A stretch of 64,000 nt of DNA from Candidatus Zixiibacteriota bacterium (GTDB lineage: Bacteria > RBG-13-66-14 > B26-G2 > WVWN01): NCBI GenBank assembly GCA_030613505.1, contig JAUWLW010000006.1, positions 18,566-82,565 on the forward strand, given 5' to 3'. The translations under genes and the position numbers were made by a program. This document shows positions 33,735 through 42,864 of the stretch, in pieces. Positions within the stretch are counted from its first letter, which is position 1. The number at the start of each line of letters is the position of its first letter. A model generated the notes under the pieces. It searched no databases and was not told where the DNA came from. It saw nothing but the letters and a program-made list of their open reading frames with translations.

Positions 33735-35549
33735 TCAACCGCGTTTTCCCTTGATAAACCGCAATAGGACTATCAAATCCGCGGGCGTGACGCCCTGCAG
33801 CCGCGACGCCCGGGCGAGCGTCGCCGGCCGGACGCGTTTGAGCGTGTCCCGCGCCTCGCTCGAAAGGCCCGTAACACCCTCATAATCCAGGTTTTCGGGT
33901 AACAACGCCTCTTCGTAGGCCGCGAGCGCCGCGGCCTCCTCCTCTTGCCGCCGGACGTACCCCGCGTACTTTATATCCGTCTCGACGCGGGCCCGCGCCG
34001 CCTCGCCGAATTCGGATATTTCGGGCAACTCTTCGGTTAAATATTCCATAGTGACCTCGGGGCGCTTGAGCATTTCCGCCGCGGCCTTCCGGCTCGAGCC
34101 CTCGCCGACCTTCCGCTCCTCCAACGTCTTACGCAGGCCGGTTACTTCCTCCCGGAATCGGGCCAGCGCCCGGCGGCGCGCCGGTTTGACCAGGCCGAAC
34201 CGATACCCGTACTCGAGGAGGCGGTCGTCGGCGTTGTCCTCGCGGAGGCGGAGGCGGTACTCCGCCCGGGCGGTGAACATGCGGTACGGCTCGACGTGCT
34301 CCTTGGTGATGAGGTCGTCGACGAGGACGCCTATGTACGCCTCGTCGCGGCGGAGCGTGAACGGCTCGTCGCCTCGGCAGGCGAGCGCGGCGTTGACGCC
34401 GGCGACGATGCCCTGCGCCGCGGCCTCCTCGTAGCCGGAGGTCCCGTTTATCTGGCCGGCGCAGTAGAGGCCGGGGACCGCTTTAGCCTCCAGCGTCGCC
34501 TCGAGCTGGCGCGGCGGAACGAAGTCGTACTCCACGGCGTAGCCGGCCCGCGTCATCCAGCAGTCCTCCAGGCCGGGGACCGTCCGCAGCGCCGCCTCCT
34601 GGACGTCTACCGGCATGCTGGTCGCGAAGCCGTTGACGTAGAACTCGTCGAGGCGGCGGCCCTCGGGCTCGAGGAAGAGCTGGTGGCGCTCGCGGCCGAA
34701 GCGCACCACCTTATCCTCGATTGACGGGCAGTACCGCGGCCCGACGCCGACGATGACCTTCTGGAAGAGCGGCGAGCGCTCGACGTTGTCCATCAGCAGC
34801 TGCGCCGTCCGCTCGTTGGTGTACGTTACGTAGCAGGGGAGTTGTTGTACCTTTAAATAAGGCCGCGTAAAGGCGGGGCAGGGTTCGTCGCCGAGTTGGA
34901 CCTGCGTCTTGGCGAGGTCCACCGAGCTAGCCTTGACGCGGGGCGGCGTGCCGGTCTTCAGGCGGCCGATGTCTATGCCGAGGTCCCGGAGCGAGTCCGA
35001 CAGGCCCTCGGCGGGCGGCTCGCCGACGCGGCCTCCCGCCTCTTGCCGCATGCCGACGTGCAGCAGGCCGTTTAAAAACGTCCCCGGCGTGAGGATTACG
35101 CGGCTCGAGGGGAAGAAGACGTCCCCGGCGATCACCCCTTCGACGCCCGAGTCGCCCGCGGCTATTGCCGTAACCGTCGCCTGGCGGAGGTCGAGGTTGG
35201 CCGTACCCTCGAGGAGCCGTCGCGCGCGGCGCCGGTAGTCGTCGCGGTCGCATTGCAGCCGGGTCCCGCGGACCGCCGGGCCCCTGGAGCGGTTCAACGT
35301 CCGACCCTGGACCGCGGCGGCGTCCGCCAGCAGGCCTATGGCGCCGCCGAGGGCGTGGACCTCCTTGACGAGGGGGCCCTTGCCTAAGCCGCCGACGGCG
35401 GGGTTGCAGGACATCAGGCCGACGGTGTCGAAGCGGCCGGTCAGCATCAGCGTCCGGCAGGCCATCGCGGCCGCGGCTCGAGCGGCCTCGACGCCGGCGT
35501 GGCCGCCGCCCACGACGATCACGTCGTACGATTGGGGGTAGGTCCACAT
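33735..35549 (-). CDS. mnmG: tRNA uridine-5-carboxymethylaminomethyl modification enzyme MnmG (GidA)
   Basis: MnmG and MnmE install the cmnm5 group at wobble U34 of tRNAs, using FAD and methylene-THF. The FAD motif [17 protein letters not shown] is at the N-terminus. [20 protein letters not shown] and [11 protein letters not shown] follow, with the family signature around [19 protein letters not shown] and the C-terminal helical domain ending around [21 protein letters not shown] sequence. ATG 35549 ([10 protein letters not shown]) is chosen because AGAGGT precedes it; the upstream ATG at 35573 lies in a hairpin. The protein has 604 residues. A foreign gene separates it from mnmE. Confidence 0.94.
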   Translation of the reverse strand: MWTYPQSYDVIVVGGGHAGVEAARAAAAMACRTLMLTGRFDTVGLMSCNPAVGGLGKGPLVKEVHALGGAIGLLADAAAVQGRTLNRSRGPAVRGTRLQCDRDDYRRRARRLLEGTANLDLRQATVTAIAAGDSGVEGVIAGDVFFPSSRVILTPGTFLNGLLHVGMRQEAGGRVGEPPAEGLSDSLRDLGIDIGRLKTGTPPRVKASSVDLAKTQVQLGDEPCPAFTRPYLKVQQLPCYVTYTNERTAQLLMDNVERSPLFQKVIVGVGPRYCPSIEDKVVRFGRERHQLFLEPEGRRLDEFYVNGFATSMPVDVQEAALRTVPGLEDCWMTRAGYAVEYDFVPPRQLEATLEAKAVPGLYCAGQINGTSGYEEAAAQGIVAGVNAALACRGDEPFTLRRDEAYIGVLVDDLITKEHVEPYRMFTARAEYRLRLREDNADDRLLEYGYRFGLVKPARRRALARFREEVTGLRKTLEERKVGEGSSRKAAAEMLKRPEVTMEYLTEELPEISEFGEAARARVETDIKYAGYVRRQEEEAAALAAYEEALLPENLDYEGVTGLSSEARDTLKRVRPATLARASRLQGVTPADLIVLLRFIKGKRG

Positions 35550-35564
35550 ACCTCTATTTTGCGG

Positions 35565-35584
35565 CCCAGACATTCGTGTCTGGG
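35565..35584 (-). other. Perfect hairpin between the pentapeptide gene and mnmG
   Basis: CCCAGACA and TGTCTGGG form an 8-bp stem; the plus-strand loop is TTCG. There is no T-run. It covers the alternative mnmG start and could mark an insertion boundary or an RNA processing site. Confidence 0.5.
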
Positions 35585-35585
35585 G

Positions 35586-37142
35586 TTACCTACGGAACGC
35601 CCGCCGTAGCGCGAGGATGGCGAAAGTTAATAATGCGCCGCCGGTTAATTTCTGGGCTGTATTAATTAAGAAATCGATGGCTGGTGCTTCGCGGGGCGGT
35701 AGCGTTATAAAGTTTTTAAAAGCCGACCAAAATTTGCCCCACAAGAATTTGATCGGTTCTAAATTATCTATAGGGAGTTTTATTGATATATATTCCCAAG
35801 GATAGATGAAATTACCTTTTATTAAATCGGACATACCTGCTATTTCGTTTGCGAAACTTACAATGGTTAGCATTACGAACGAAACGTACCAAAGGGTTAA
35901 AAGCCAACCCAAGGGCCTAATAACGTCTTCGCCGTAATTACTCACGTATTTATATATCCTTAGGAAGAATTTTTTCGAATCCGGGAATCTTGGGTCGGCG
36001 AGTAGCATTTCCATTTGACCTACGTGGAAATCGGACGCTTGTTCAAAAGCGAGTCGGCTTTCGAAATTTTGCCTTATTAAGCGGTAAATTTCGCCTACTC
36101 TTTCATAAGTCATTTCTTCTTCGCCTATGAGGTCTTCTTCACGTACGGTTTTTCTTTTATCACCTTCGGTTTTCCATATGGTTTCTTCGAATCCGAAAAT
36201 TCCCGGGTTTTTTATTGCCGTAGTTCCCGTAAAGCGCCATTTTCTTACTGATGTTTTATAAGTGTAGACTTCGCTTTTATCGTAGAAATGGCAATAGGTT
36301 AAATCTATTTCCGCTTCGGGGATTATTATTTTTATATTATTTTCTTCATCCCTAATGAATTCGCTTTTTGCGTCGCGGGCGTAATTATTAACCACCCGGT
36401 CTAAGAATAGATAGTTGAAGCATTCTATTCCTATAAATAAACCCCGTCGCCTAAACTCGGCTTCGGAAAAGTACGTTTCGCCTTTAAACGTCGCACGATG
36501 GAATAAGGTGGCTTCTTTAAACACGGCGGTTGTGAAACGAGTTTCCCCCAGGAACTTAGCGTTGGAGAAAATTGCTTTTCCTCCGAAAAAATTACCGCGG
36601 AAATCTGCTTCTTCGTGGAATTCGGCCCCCCTAAAATTAGCCTCGGCCAAGAACCGGCCCTTTCGAAAATCCGCTACACAAAAAAACTTCGAATCCGCGA
36701 AATTCGCTTTTAGGGAAAATAAAGACTCGCTAAAATCCGCGAAGCCTGGGTATTCTAACGTACCCATAGTGGTATACATTTTTATTAGAAGGAATTCCGG
36801 ACACCGGCGGAATTCCGTTGCAACGAATACGACTTGCCCTTTAAATTCTAGCCCCGCGAATTCCGCATCTCCGTAGAAGACCGCGTTAGTAAAGGTAATA
36901 TGAAAAGGTATTTCTTTAGGGAATCTCCATTCTCCGAAAGGCGGGAATACGAAATACGAACAATCGAATAATATAACGGCTTTGTTTTCCGCTTCCTCGT
37001 ATTCCTTAAGTGTTTCTTCGAAGTATGTTTTGAATCTTTCCCAAAAATCCTTAGGTTTCTTTTTATCTATAGGCGCATGGAAAATACAATCTCCTTCTTT
37101 CGTTTCCGCGTCCCTTCCGCACCAACAGTTTTTTCCGCTCAT
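35586..37142 (-). CDS. Pentapeptide-repeat membrane protein with channel-like C-terminus
   Basis: The protein has 518 residues from ATG 37142, directly after GGAGG. Residues about 1-35 hold CWCGRDAETKEGDCIFH, a small Cys/His motif. From about 80 to 230 there are A-x-F-type pentapeptide repeats (FTNAVFYGDAEFAG, ANFRGAEFHEEADFRG, FSEAEFRRRGLF) that form a right-handed beta-helix. After a linker the C-terminal 140 residues contain two hydrophobic helices with a re-entrant-like segment between and end LALRRAFRR. The base composition is far more AT-rich than in mnmE and mnmG, between which it sits, so it was probably acquired. The function is unknown. Confidence 0.75.
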   Translation of the reverse strand: MSGKNCWCGRDAETKEGDCIFHAPIDKKKPKDFWERFKTYFEETLKEYEEAENKAVILFDCSYFVFPPFGEWRFPKEIPFHITFTNAVFYGDAEFAGLEFKGQVVFVATEFRRCPEFLLIKMYTTMGTLEYPGFADFSESLFSLKANFADSKFFCVADFRKGRFLAEANFRGAEFHEEADFRGNFFGGKAIFSNAKFLGETRFTTAVFKEATLFHRATFKGETYFSEAEFRRRGLFIGIECFNYLFLDRVVNNYARDAKSEFIRDEENNIKIIIPEAEIDLTYCHFYDKSEVYTYKTSVRKWRFTGTTAIKNPGIFGFEETIWKTEGDKRKTVREEDLIGEEEMTYERVGEIYRLIRQNFESRLAFEQASDFHVGQMEMLLADPRFPDSKKFFLRIYKYVSNYGEDVIRPLGWLLTLWYVSFVMLTIVSFANEIAGMSDLIKGNFIYPWEYISIKLPIDNLEPIKFLWGKFWSAFKNFITLPPREAPAIDFLINTAQKLTGGALLTFAILALRRAFRR

Positions 37143-37152
37143 CTTTCCTCCT

Positions 37153-38499
37153 TCACTTCCCAATACAAAACCGACTGAAAATCTCGCCGTAGATCTCCTC
37201 GATATCTATGGCGCCGACGATGCGGCCGAGGGCGTCGGAGGCCAAACGCAGCTCCTCCGCGCCCAGCTCCTCGATGCCGCTTGAGGCTAGGTGCTCGCGG
37301 GCGCGGTAGAGCGAGGCCGCGGCCTCCTCCAGCAACCGCCGCTCACGAGCGGAGAGCGACAGCTTCCCCGGCCCCTCCTCGGCGGCGTCGCGCGCGGTCG
37401 CGCGGCGGACCAGCTCGGCCACCACCTTGTCTACGCCGCGGCCCGTCCTGGCCGATATCGCCAGCCGGTCCTTCCGCGCCAGCGCCTGCGGCCACCCCGC
37501 CGCTAACGGCAGGTCGCACTTGTTCACGACGTGGATGAGCTTTTCCGGCGCGACCATCGGCTGCTTGCGCGGCGGCGGCCGCGAGCCGTCGTCCAGCCAG
37601 ACAACGAACGCCGCCTCCTCCACGTACGCCCGGGCGCGGCGAATCCCCTCCTGCTCGACGACGTCGTCGCCCTTCGCGTCCAGGCCCGCGCCGTCGGAGA
37701 GGCGGAAGAGGATCCCGCCCGCTATGTACGGCGCGTCGATGCGGTCCGTCGTCGTGCCGGCCCTGGCCGTCACGATCGCGCGCTCCTCGCCCAGCAGGCG
37801 GTTGAAGAGGGTGGACTTGCCGACGTTGCGCCGGCCTGCGATGGCGACGGTGAGGCCCTCCACCAGCGCGGCGCGGTCCCGGCTCGAGGCCACGAGGGCC
37901 CGCGCGCCGGCCTCCGCGGCGGCGACCAGCGTCAGGACCCTTTCGCTCTTGACGTCCTGCTCGAACTCCAGCGCGGCCTCCACCAACGCCCGGGCGGAGA
38001 GGACGCGCTCGCGCAGGCCGTTTATTTTATCCGATAGCTCGCCCGCCAGGCGGCGGAGGGCGTCGGCTCGAGCCTCGGCGGTGCGCGCGTCGGCCAGGTC
38101 CGCGACGGCCTGCGCCGCGGCGAGGTCGAGCTTGTCGTTACCGACGGCGCGCCAGGTGAACTCGCCCGGCTCCGCGGCGCGGGCGCCGGCGGCGTACAGC
38201 GCCTCCAGCGCGGCCTCCAGTACCGCCGGGCCGGCGTGGGTGGTCAGCTCGGCCATGTCCTCGCCGGTGTAGGAGTTGGGCGCGGCGTAGAGGACGAGGA
38301 CGGCGCGGTCGACGACCTCCGCCGTCTCGGGGTGGACGAGGTCGCCGACGCGGGCGACGCGGGGGGCGGCGGCCGCCCGGGCGCGGAAGACCTTGTCGGC
38401 TATCTCGCGCGTCGCGGGGCCGCTCAGGCGTATTACGGCCAGCGCGCCCCGGCCGGGGGGCGTCGCCACGGCGGCTATGGTGTCGCCGTCTCGAAACAC
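37153..38499 (-). CDS. mnmE: tRNA modification GTPase MnmE (TrmE)
   Basis: This partner of MnmG has 448 residues. The N-terminal THF-binding domain contains DTIAAVATPPGRGALAVIRLSG. The G domain has the P-loop GRRNVGKSTLFNRLLG (about 220), TDRIDAPYI and the NKCD motif near 325. The protein ends with the obligatory C-I-G-K. Start GTG 38499. The last ten codons (from the ATT of EIFSRFCIGK) switch to A/T-rich synonymous codons, like the foreign gene that follows 10 bases later. Confidence 0.94.
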   Translation of the reverse strand: MFRDGDTIAAVATPPGRGALAVIRLSGPATREIADKVFRARAAAAPRVARVGDLVHPETAEVVDRAVLVLYAAPNSYTGEDMAELTTHAGPAVLEAALEALYAAGARAAEPGEFTWRAVGNDKLDLAAAQAVADLADARTAEARADALRRLAGELSDKINGLRERVLSARALVEAALEFEQDVKSERVLTLVAAAEAGARALVASSRDRAALVEGLTVAIAGRRNVGKSTLFNRLLGEERAIVTARAGTTTDRIDAPYIAGGILFRLSDGAGLDAKGDDVVEQEGIRRARAYVEEAAFVVWLDDGSRPPPRKQPMVAPEKLIHVVNKCDLPLAAGWPQALARKDRLAISARTGRGVDKVVAELVRRATARDAAEEGPGKLSLSARERRLLEEAAASLYRAREHLASSGIEELGAEELRLASDALGRIVGAIDIEEIYGEIFSRFCIGK

Positions 38500-38530
38500 T
38501 TATGGGCTTTATCCGCGTAATTCATAAAGA

Positions 38531-38554
38531 TATCCCGCCGTCGCCGGCGGGATA
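38531..38554 (-). other. Stable hairpin between jag and mnmE
   Basis: TATCCCGCC and GGCGGGATA form a 9-bp stem in the 85-base gap. It is followed only by TCTTTATG on the minus strand, so it is an attenuator or processing site rather than a full terminator. Confidence 0.5.
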
Positions 38555-38584
38555 CGATTTTAAATAATATCGGCTCGCCGGCCG

Positions 38585-39391
38585 TTAGGAGGGCGGTTGT
38601 TTCTTTTCGGGGCCGTCACCCTTGGGCTTGCGGCGGCGGCGGCGCGAGCTTTTGGCGCGCTTGGCGCCGGCCTTCTCGGGTTCGGACGTTTGCGCGCGCG
38701 GTCTACTGGGCGGCCGGGCGCGGCGTTCGCCCTTGGGTTTGCCGGCGGCCTCGGGCGCTCGTTTGCGCCTGGCGGCGGCGGGGTAGACGACTACGTGGCG
38801 CTTGTTGCCCGTGCCCCCGCTCTCGGTCACGACGCGGCCGTCGCGCTCGAGGGTCATGTGGACCGTGCGGCGGTCGCGGGGCGTCATGGGCGCCAGCGCC
38901 TCCTGCGCCCGGCCCGAGGCGATGCGGTCGGCGGCGGCTCGCGCCAGCCGTTGCAGCTCCTCCTCGCGCGAAATTTTGTCCTCCGCGAAAGAGGCCTTTA
39001 CGGCTATCTTGTTTTTCGCGCGCCGGTTGACGACCAGCTCGACGACGTGGGCCAGCGCGTCGGCGAAGTCCTCCTCTTTCTGGAATTGGCGCAGTTCGTG
39101 GCCCGCGAGCTCGAGGTGAACCGTGTGCTTGTGCATCTCGACGCGGGCCTCGACCGGGACCGGCAAGAAGGACACGATGCGATTAATTATTTCGGCGGCG
39201 TCCTCGAGGACGTTCTCCTCGACGATAGTGACGCGAACCGTAACTCGCTTGAACCCCAAGAAACCGAACATGCCGCGCGGTTCTTCTCGTAATACCTCGA
39301 CTTTGACGTCGTCCACGTCGGCGCCCAGGAGCTCGAGGGCGCGCCGGGTCGCGTCTACGCGCGAATTCCCTTCCACTTCTACGGTACGCAT
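38585..39391 (-). CDS. jag: Jag/KhpB-type RNA-binding protein
   Basis: The protein has 268 residues. The Jag-N domain spans 1-50 and includes EEPRGMFGFLGFKRVTVRV. A KH domain covers about 60-150, then an R3H domain with MTPRDRRTVHMTLERDGRV (R-x3-H) and ESGGTGNKRHVVVYP. An Arg/Lys/Pro-rich tail of about 65 residues is longer than usual. KhpB proteins bind RNA and affect cell envelope synthesis; the gene normally follows yidC, as here. ATG 39391 abuts the yidC stop (TAAATG). Confidence 0.9.
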   Translation of the reverse strand: MRTVEVEGNSRVDATRRALELLGADVDDVKVEVLREEPRGMFGFLGFKRVTVRVTIVEENVLEDAAEIINRIVSFLPVPVEARVEMHKHTVHLELAGHELRQFQKEEDFADALAHVVELVVNRRAKNKIAVKASFAEDKISREEELQRLARAAADRIASGRAQEALAPMTPRDRRTVHMTLERDGRVVTESGGTGNKRHVVVYPAAARRKRAPEAAGKPKGERRARPPSRPRAQTSEPEKAGAKRAKSSRRRRRKPKGDGPEKKQPPS

Positions 39392-41059
39392 TTAGTCGTT
39401 GGCCTCCAGTGGCCGCATGGACTTCCGCATTATGAACATTTGGGCCATAGTGAACAACTGGTTGCTGGTCCAGTAGAGCACCAGCCCCGACGGCCAATTG
39501 TAGAAGAGCAGCGTGAAGATCACCGGCAGCCAGGCCATGAGCTTCTGCTGCTCCGACTTGACGCCGCCCTTGCCCGGCATGGTGAACTTGTTCTGCAGGA
39601 CCCAGGTGACGCCCATTATTATGGGCAGCACGTTGACGGAGCCGATGTTGACCAGTGGGATGGTGAACGGCAGCTTGAACAGGACGTCGGGCTGGGAGAG
39701 GTCGCTAATCCAAAGGAGGAACGGCGCGCCCTTGAGCTCGATGGCGTTGCGGAGGGCGTTGAACATCCCCCAGAAGATGGGTATTTGGAGCACGAGGGGG
39801 AGGCAGCCGCCGAAGGGGTTGATTTTGTACTTCTTGTACAGCGCCATCGTCTCGGTGTTCATGCGCTGCGAGTCGCCCTTGTACTTCTCGCGGAGCTGCT
39901 TGAGGATGGGTTGGATCTCCTGCATCCGCTGAGACGATTTCAGCTGGATCCCGGTGGGCCAGTACGTTAACAATTTGATAATAAAGGAGAATATAATTAT
40001 GGTGACGCCGTAGTTGTGGACGACGTCGTTGAGCAAGATTATCAACCGGAGCATCAGCGCCGCGATGACGCCGATGATGGACCAGCCGAGGTCGACCGTT
40101 CGCTCCAACCCGACCTTGAATTCCTTCAGACGGTCGTAGCCCTTGGGGCCGAAATAGATTTTGTAATCGCCGCCGCCCTTGAGGACGTACGTGCCGGCCA
40201 GGGCGTCGTTTTTGGTTCTGGTTACCGTCAGTTCGTCCCCTTGGGGCGCGACGGCGGCCAGGATGAAGTACTTGCTCCGCAGGGCGGCCCACGGGATGTC
40301 ACCGCGGTAGTTTTTGACCTCGTCTTTGCCGGAGAGCTTGTCGTGGATTTTCTTGGTATCGACCAGCGCGTCGACCGATATTTCGCCCACCTCTTTGGGG
40401 TCGTCCTCGGCCTTGACGAAAGAGCCCATCGACAGCGCCACCGGGTCGTCCTCGTCGCCGGCGACTACGTTAGCGGCCACTTCGTAGTCGTCGCCGCGGA
40501 AGACGTACTCGGCGCGGGCGGCCACGCGCTCGCCGTCCACCAGCTTAAATACCAACTTGCCCGTCGCGCCGGGGCGGACGTTCAACGTTTTGCGGTCAAC
40601 CTCCCACCGGGCGTTCTCGCCGGCCTCGACGAGGGGCGCGTACGGCGGCGCCGCGGCCCCGTCCAAACGCGCGAACAGGAGTTGGTCTTCATCCGGAGGG
40701 TATTCGGCGAGCTTCAGGTGGACGAGGCCGGCGTCTTCGAAGGTCGCGACGTACAGCGCCGTCGTCACGACGGCGCGGGCGCCGGTCTTGACGCGTTCGG
40801 GGGCCGTGGTGGGCCGGGGGGGCGCGGGTATTTCAGCTTCCCCGGTCGGCGCGGCCGTTTCGGGCGCCCCCGTTTCGGGCGGTGCGGTTTCGGGGGCGGT
40901 GGTCTCCGGAGCGGCCTTCGCGACGGTCTCGGCGGGGGCCGGTTGCTCGGGCGCTTCCTTTTTGTCGCGTTTCGGGCCGAAGAAGGTGGAATACGCGAAC
41001 ATCACCGCCGCGGCGACGAAGAGCGCCAGGATCATGCGTTGTTGGCCCGAAAGTTTCAT
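39392..41059 (-). CDS. yidC: Membrane protein insertase YidC
   Basis: YidC inserts proteins into the inner membrane, alone or with Sec. Of its 555 residues, helix 1 is near the N-terminus (RMILALFVAAAVMFAYSTFF). A low-complexity linker (TTAPETAPPETGAPETAAPT) and a periplasmic beta domain (about 90-310) follow, typical of diderm YidC. The conserved core begins at GVTIIIFSFIIKLLTYWPTG with the hydrophilic-groove Lys/Arg, then QPILKQLREKYKGD, and IPIFWGMFNALRNAIELKGA. The C-terminus is short (MRKSMRPLEAND). Confidence 0.94.
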   Translation of the reverse strand: MKLSGQQRMILALFVAAAVMFAYSTFFGPKRDKKEAPEQPAPAETVAKAAPETTAPETAPPETGAPETAAPTGEAEIPAPPRPTTAPERVKTGARAVVTTALYVATFEDAGLVHLKLAEYPPDEDQLLFARLDGAAAPPYAPLVEAGENARWEVDRKTLNVRPGATGKLVFKLVDGERVAARAEYVFRGDDYEVAANVVAGDEDDPVALSMGSFVKAEDDPKEVGEISVDALVDTKKIHDKLSGKDEVKNYRGDIPWAALRSKYFILAAVAPQGDELTVTRTKNDALAGTYVLKGGGDYKIYFGPKGYDRLKEFKVGLERTVDLGWSIIGVIAALMLRLIILLNDVVHNYGVTIIIFSFIIKLLTYWPTGIQLKSSQRMQEIQPILKQLREKYKGDSQRMNTETMALYKKYKINPFGGCLPLVLQIPIFWGMFNALRNAIELKGAPFLLWISDLSQPDVLFKLPFTIPLVNIGSVNVLPIIMGVTWVLQNKFTMPGKGGVKSEQQKLMAWLPVIFTLLFYNWPSGLVLYWTSNQLFTMAQMFIMRKSMRPLEAND

Positions 41060-41077
41060 ATTTTACCTCGCCTTGAG

Positions 41078-41320
41078 CTACGGCACCGGGTCGTAGCCGC
41101 CGGCGTTAAGGGGGTTGCAGCGGAGTATGCGGAGCGCCGCGAGCGCGAACCCGCGCCACGGCCCGTGCTTGCTAACGGCCTCCAGCGCGTACCTGGAGCA
41201 CGACGGTTCGAACCGGCAGCTCATCGGCATCAGCGGCCCCAGCGTGAACTGGTACGAGCGTACGAAGCCGACGAGGAGTGCCGTCGCCGTCGCGTCAGTC
41301 GCTTTCCGTAGGGGCATCAT
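41078..41320 (-). CDS. yidD: Membrane protein insertion efficiency factor YidD
   Basis: This small protein of 80 residues has the YidD pattern: VRSYQFTLGPLMPMSCRFEP, then CSRYALEAVSKHGPWRGF and RILRCNPLNAGGYDPVP, with three conserved Cys. It is thought to aid YidC-dependent insertion at the membrane. Start ATG 41320 (GGCGG upstream), overlapping the rnpA end by 26 bases. It is in its usual place between rnpA and yidC. Confidence 0.93.
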   Translation of the reverse strand: MMPLRKATDATATALLVGFVRSYQFTLGPLMPMSCRFEPSCSRYALEAVSKHGPWRGFALAALRILRCNPLNAGGYDPVP

Positions 41321-41684
41321 TTTTTCCGCCTGTCAACTCCGCCAACGCTGCTAAAACATTTTCCTCCAGCGTCTTGAAATCCTTTTCCGCGATGGGCGGC
41401 TTGGCCACCGCTACGAACCAGAGGCCGTCCCGGAAGTGCTCCGGGTGGGTCCGGAAGAGCTCGCGGAGGCGCCGCTTTACGCGGTTCCGAACCACGGCGT
41501 TGCCGACGCGCCGGCCGCATACTACGCCGAGCAACCTCCGCTCCCCGGGGACGGCAAGGCAATGGATGACGAACGCCTCCCGGGCGACGGTCCGGCCGTC
41601 GCGGATGGTGCGCGCGAAATCCCGCCGGCGCCGCATGCGCGCGGCGCGCGGGAAGCGGAAGCCTCGTTCGTCGTTACCGGCCAA
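41295..41684 (-). CDS. rnpA: Ribonuclease P protein component
   Basis: RnpA assists the RNase P RNA in tRNA 5' maturation. The 129 residues are strongly basic. FPRAARMRRRRDFARTIRDG is the N-terminal region, GVVCGRRVGNAVVRNRVKRR (RNR motif) the core, and LWFVAVAKPP follows. The start appears to be TTG 41684, because the ATG at 41695 is in another frame. It follows rpmH closely, as in most bacteria. Confidence 0.92.
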   Translation of the reverse strand: MAGNDERGFRFPRAARMRRRRDFARTIRDGRTVAREAFVIHCLAVPGERRLLGVVCGRRVGNAVVRNRVKRRLRELFRTHPEHFRDGLWFVAVAKPPIAEKDFKTLEENVLAALAELTGGKNDAPTESD

Positions 41685-41691
41685 GGCCGCG

Positions 41692-41829
41692 TCATACCGT
41701 TAGGCGCTTGCGCCCCTTAGCCCGGCGCCGCCGTAAGACGCGGCGGCCGCCCGGTTTGGCCATACGGCTCCTGAAGCCGTGAACGCGGGCGCGACGCCGC
41801 CGCGACGGTTGATAAGTCCTCTTGGGCAA
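41692..41829 (-). CDS. rpmH: 50S ribosomal protein L34
   Basis: The 45-residue product reads [17 protein letters not shown], then RSRMAKPGG, and ends [11 protein letters not shown], an almost perfect L34. Translation starts at TTG 41829, seven bases after GGAGG; no ATG is available. The stop lies 7 bases before the rnpA start. It is the first gene of the rpmH-rnpA-yidD-yidC-jag-mnmE operon. Confidence 0.95.
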   Translation of the reverse strand: MPKRTYQPSRRRRARVHGFRSRMAKPGGRRVLRRRRAKGRKRLTV

Positions 41830-41859
41830 TATCTAACCTCCTTCTCGAGCCGGCGACCG

Positions 41860-42864
41860 TTAACCCAAAACGGCGTCAACGGCGCTTACGACGTCGGCCG
41901 GCAAGAGGTCCACCATGCAACGAAAATGTTTCTCTGGGCACCGTCGGCCGCCGTGGGCGCCGCAAGGCCGGCACGATAGCTCGGGCACCTCCGCCACCGC
42001 CGACCTGCTCGCCAGCGGCGCGAACCCCTGTGCCGGGACCGTAGCGCCGAACACCGCTACCGTGGGCGTGTCGAACGCCGACGCCAGGTGCACCGGCGCG
42101 CTGTCGTTGGCCACCAGCAGCGCCGCCTCCGCCACGAGCGCGGCCAGCTCGCGGGTCGTCGTCTTCGCCGCCAGGTTGGCGGCGGGCGCTTCCATGGCCG
42201 CGGCCACCGCGGCCGTTTCTTCCTCTTCGCCCGGGCCCCCCGTTATTACGACGCCGTAGCCGCGCCCGGCGAGGTAGTCGCCCACCGCCGCGAATCCCTC
42301 GGGCATCCACCGCTTCGTGGGCCAGACGGAAGACGGCGACATTACGACGTAACGTTCGTTGCCGGCGGCGCCGCGGGCCGCCGCCCGTTCGTCGTCGGCC
42401 ACGGCCAACGTCGGCCTCCGGTCGCCGTGGCTACTCCCCATCGCTTCGGCCAGCGCGAGTATCCGCTCCGTTTCGTGTCGGTCCGCCGGCCGCGCGATGC
42501 GTTCCGTGTACAGAAACGACAACGCGCTCTCGCGGTAGCCGACGCGCCGCGGCGCGCCGGACGTCCGCGCTATCAAGCTCGAGCGCGCCGAGCGGTGCGG
42601 CGATACGACGACGTCGAACTTCTTAGCGCGCACTTCCCCCATTACCCTCCCGAGCTCGCCCAGGCCGCCGGCGCGTTTGTCGTGTATTATTATTTCGTCC
42701 AGCGCCGAAAGACGTTCCAAAACCGGCGCGGTCTCCGGTATTACCAGCGCCGCCAGGTGCGAGGCGGGCCACAATTCTTTCAGGGCCCGGAACAACGGCG
42801 TCGTCAATACGACGTCGCCCAGGAACGCCGTTTGGATGACGAGCACCCGCGGCCCGGTCGTCAC
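41860..42864 (-). CDS. Glycosyltransferase family 9 (heptosyltransferase-like), copy 1
   Basis: The protein has 334 residues from GTG 42864, overlapping the stop of the upstream GT9 gene (GTGA). The longer open frame runs into that gene and is rejected. VLVIQTAFLGDVVLTTPLFR at the N-terminus is the GT9 G-D-x-(V/L)-L-x-T-P motif. YVVMSPSSVWPTKRWMPEGF near 195 and VANDSAPVHLASAFDTPTVA near 275 form the nucleotide-sugar pocket. Such enzymes add heptose or related sugars to the lipopolysaccharide core at the inner-membrane face. Four Cys near the C-terminus (SCRPCG and a CPEKHFRC segment) follow a pattern common in lipid-A heptosyltransferase II. Confidence 0.85.
   Translation of the reverse strand: MTTGPRVLVIQTAFLGDVVLTTPLFRALKELWPASHLAALVIPETAPVLERLSALDEIIIHDKRAGGLGELGRVMGEVRAKKFDVVVSPHRSARSSLIARTSGAPRRVGYRESALSFLYTERIARPADRHETERILALAEAMGSSHGDRRPTLAVADDERAAARGAAGNERYVVMSPSSVWPTKRWMPEGFAAVGDYLAGRGYGVVITGGPGEEEETAAVAAAMEAPAANLAAKTTTRELAALVAEAALLVANDSAPVHLASAFDTPTVAVFGATVPAQGFAPLASRSAVAEVPELSCRPCGAHGGRRCPEKHFRCMVDLLPADVVSAVDAVLG

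Noticed and set aside
35565..35600. TGTCTGGGC...AAATAG as a definite displaced mnmE tail
   Set aside because: The match to C-L-G-K needs an extra codon and a frameshift, and the bases belong to a perfect hairpin; kept only as a weak possibility.
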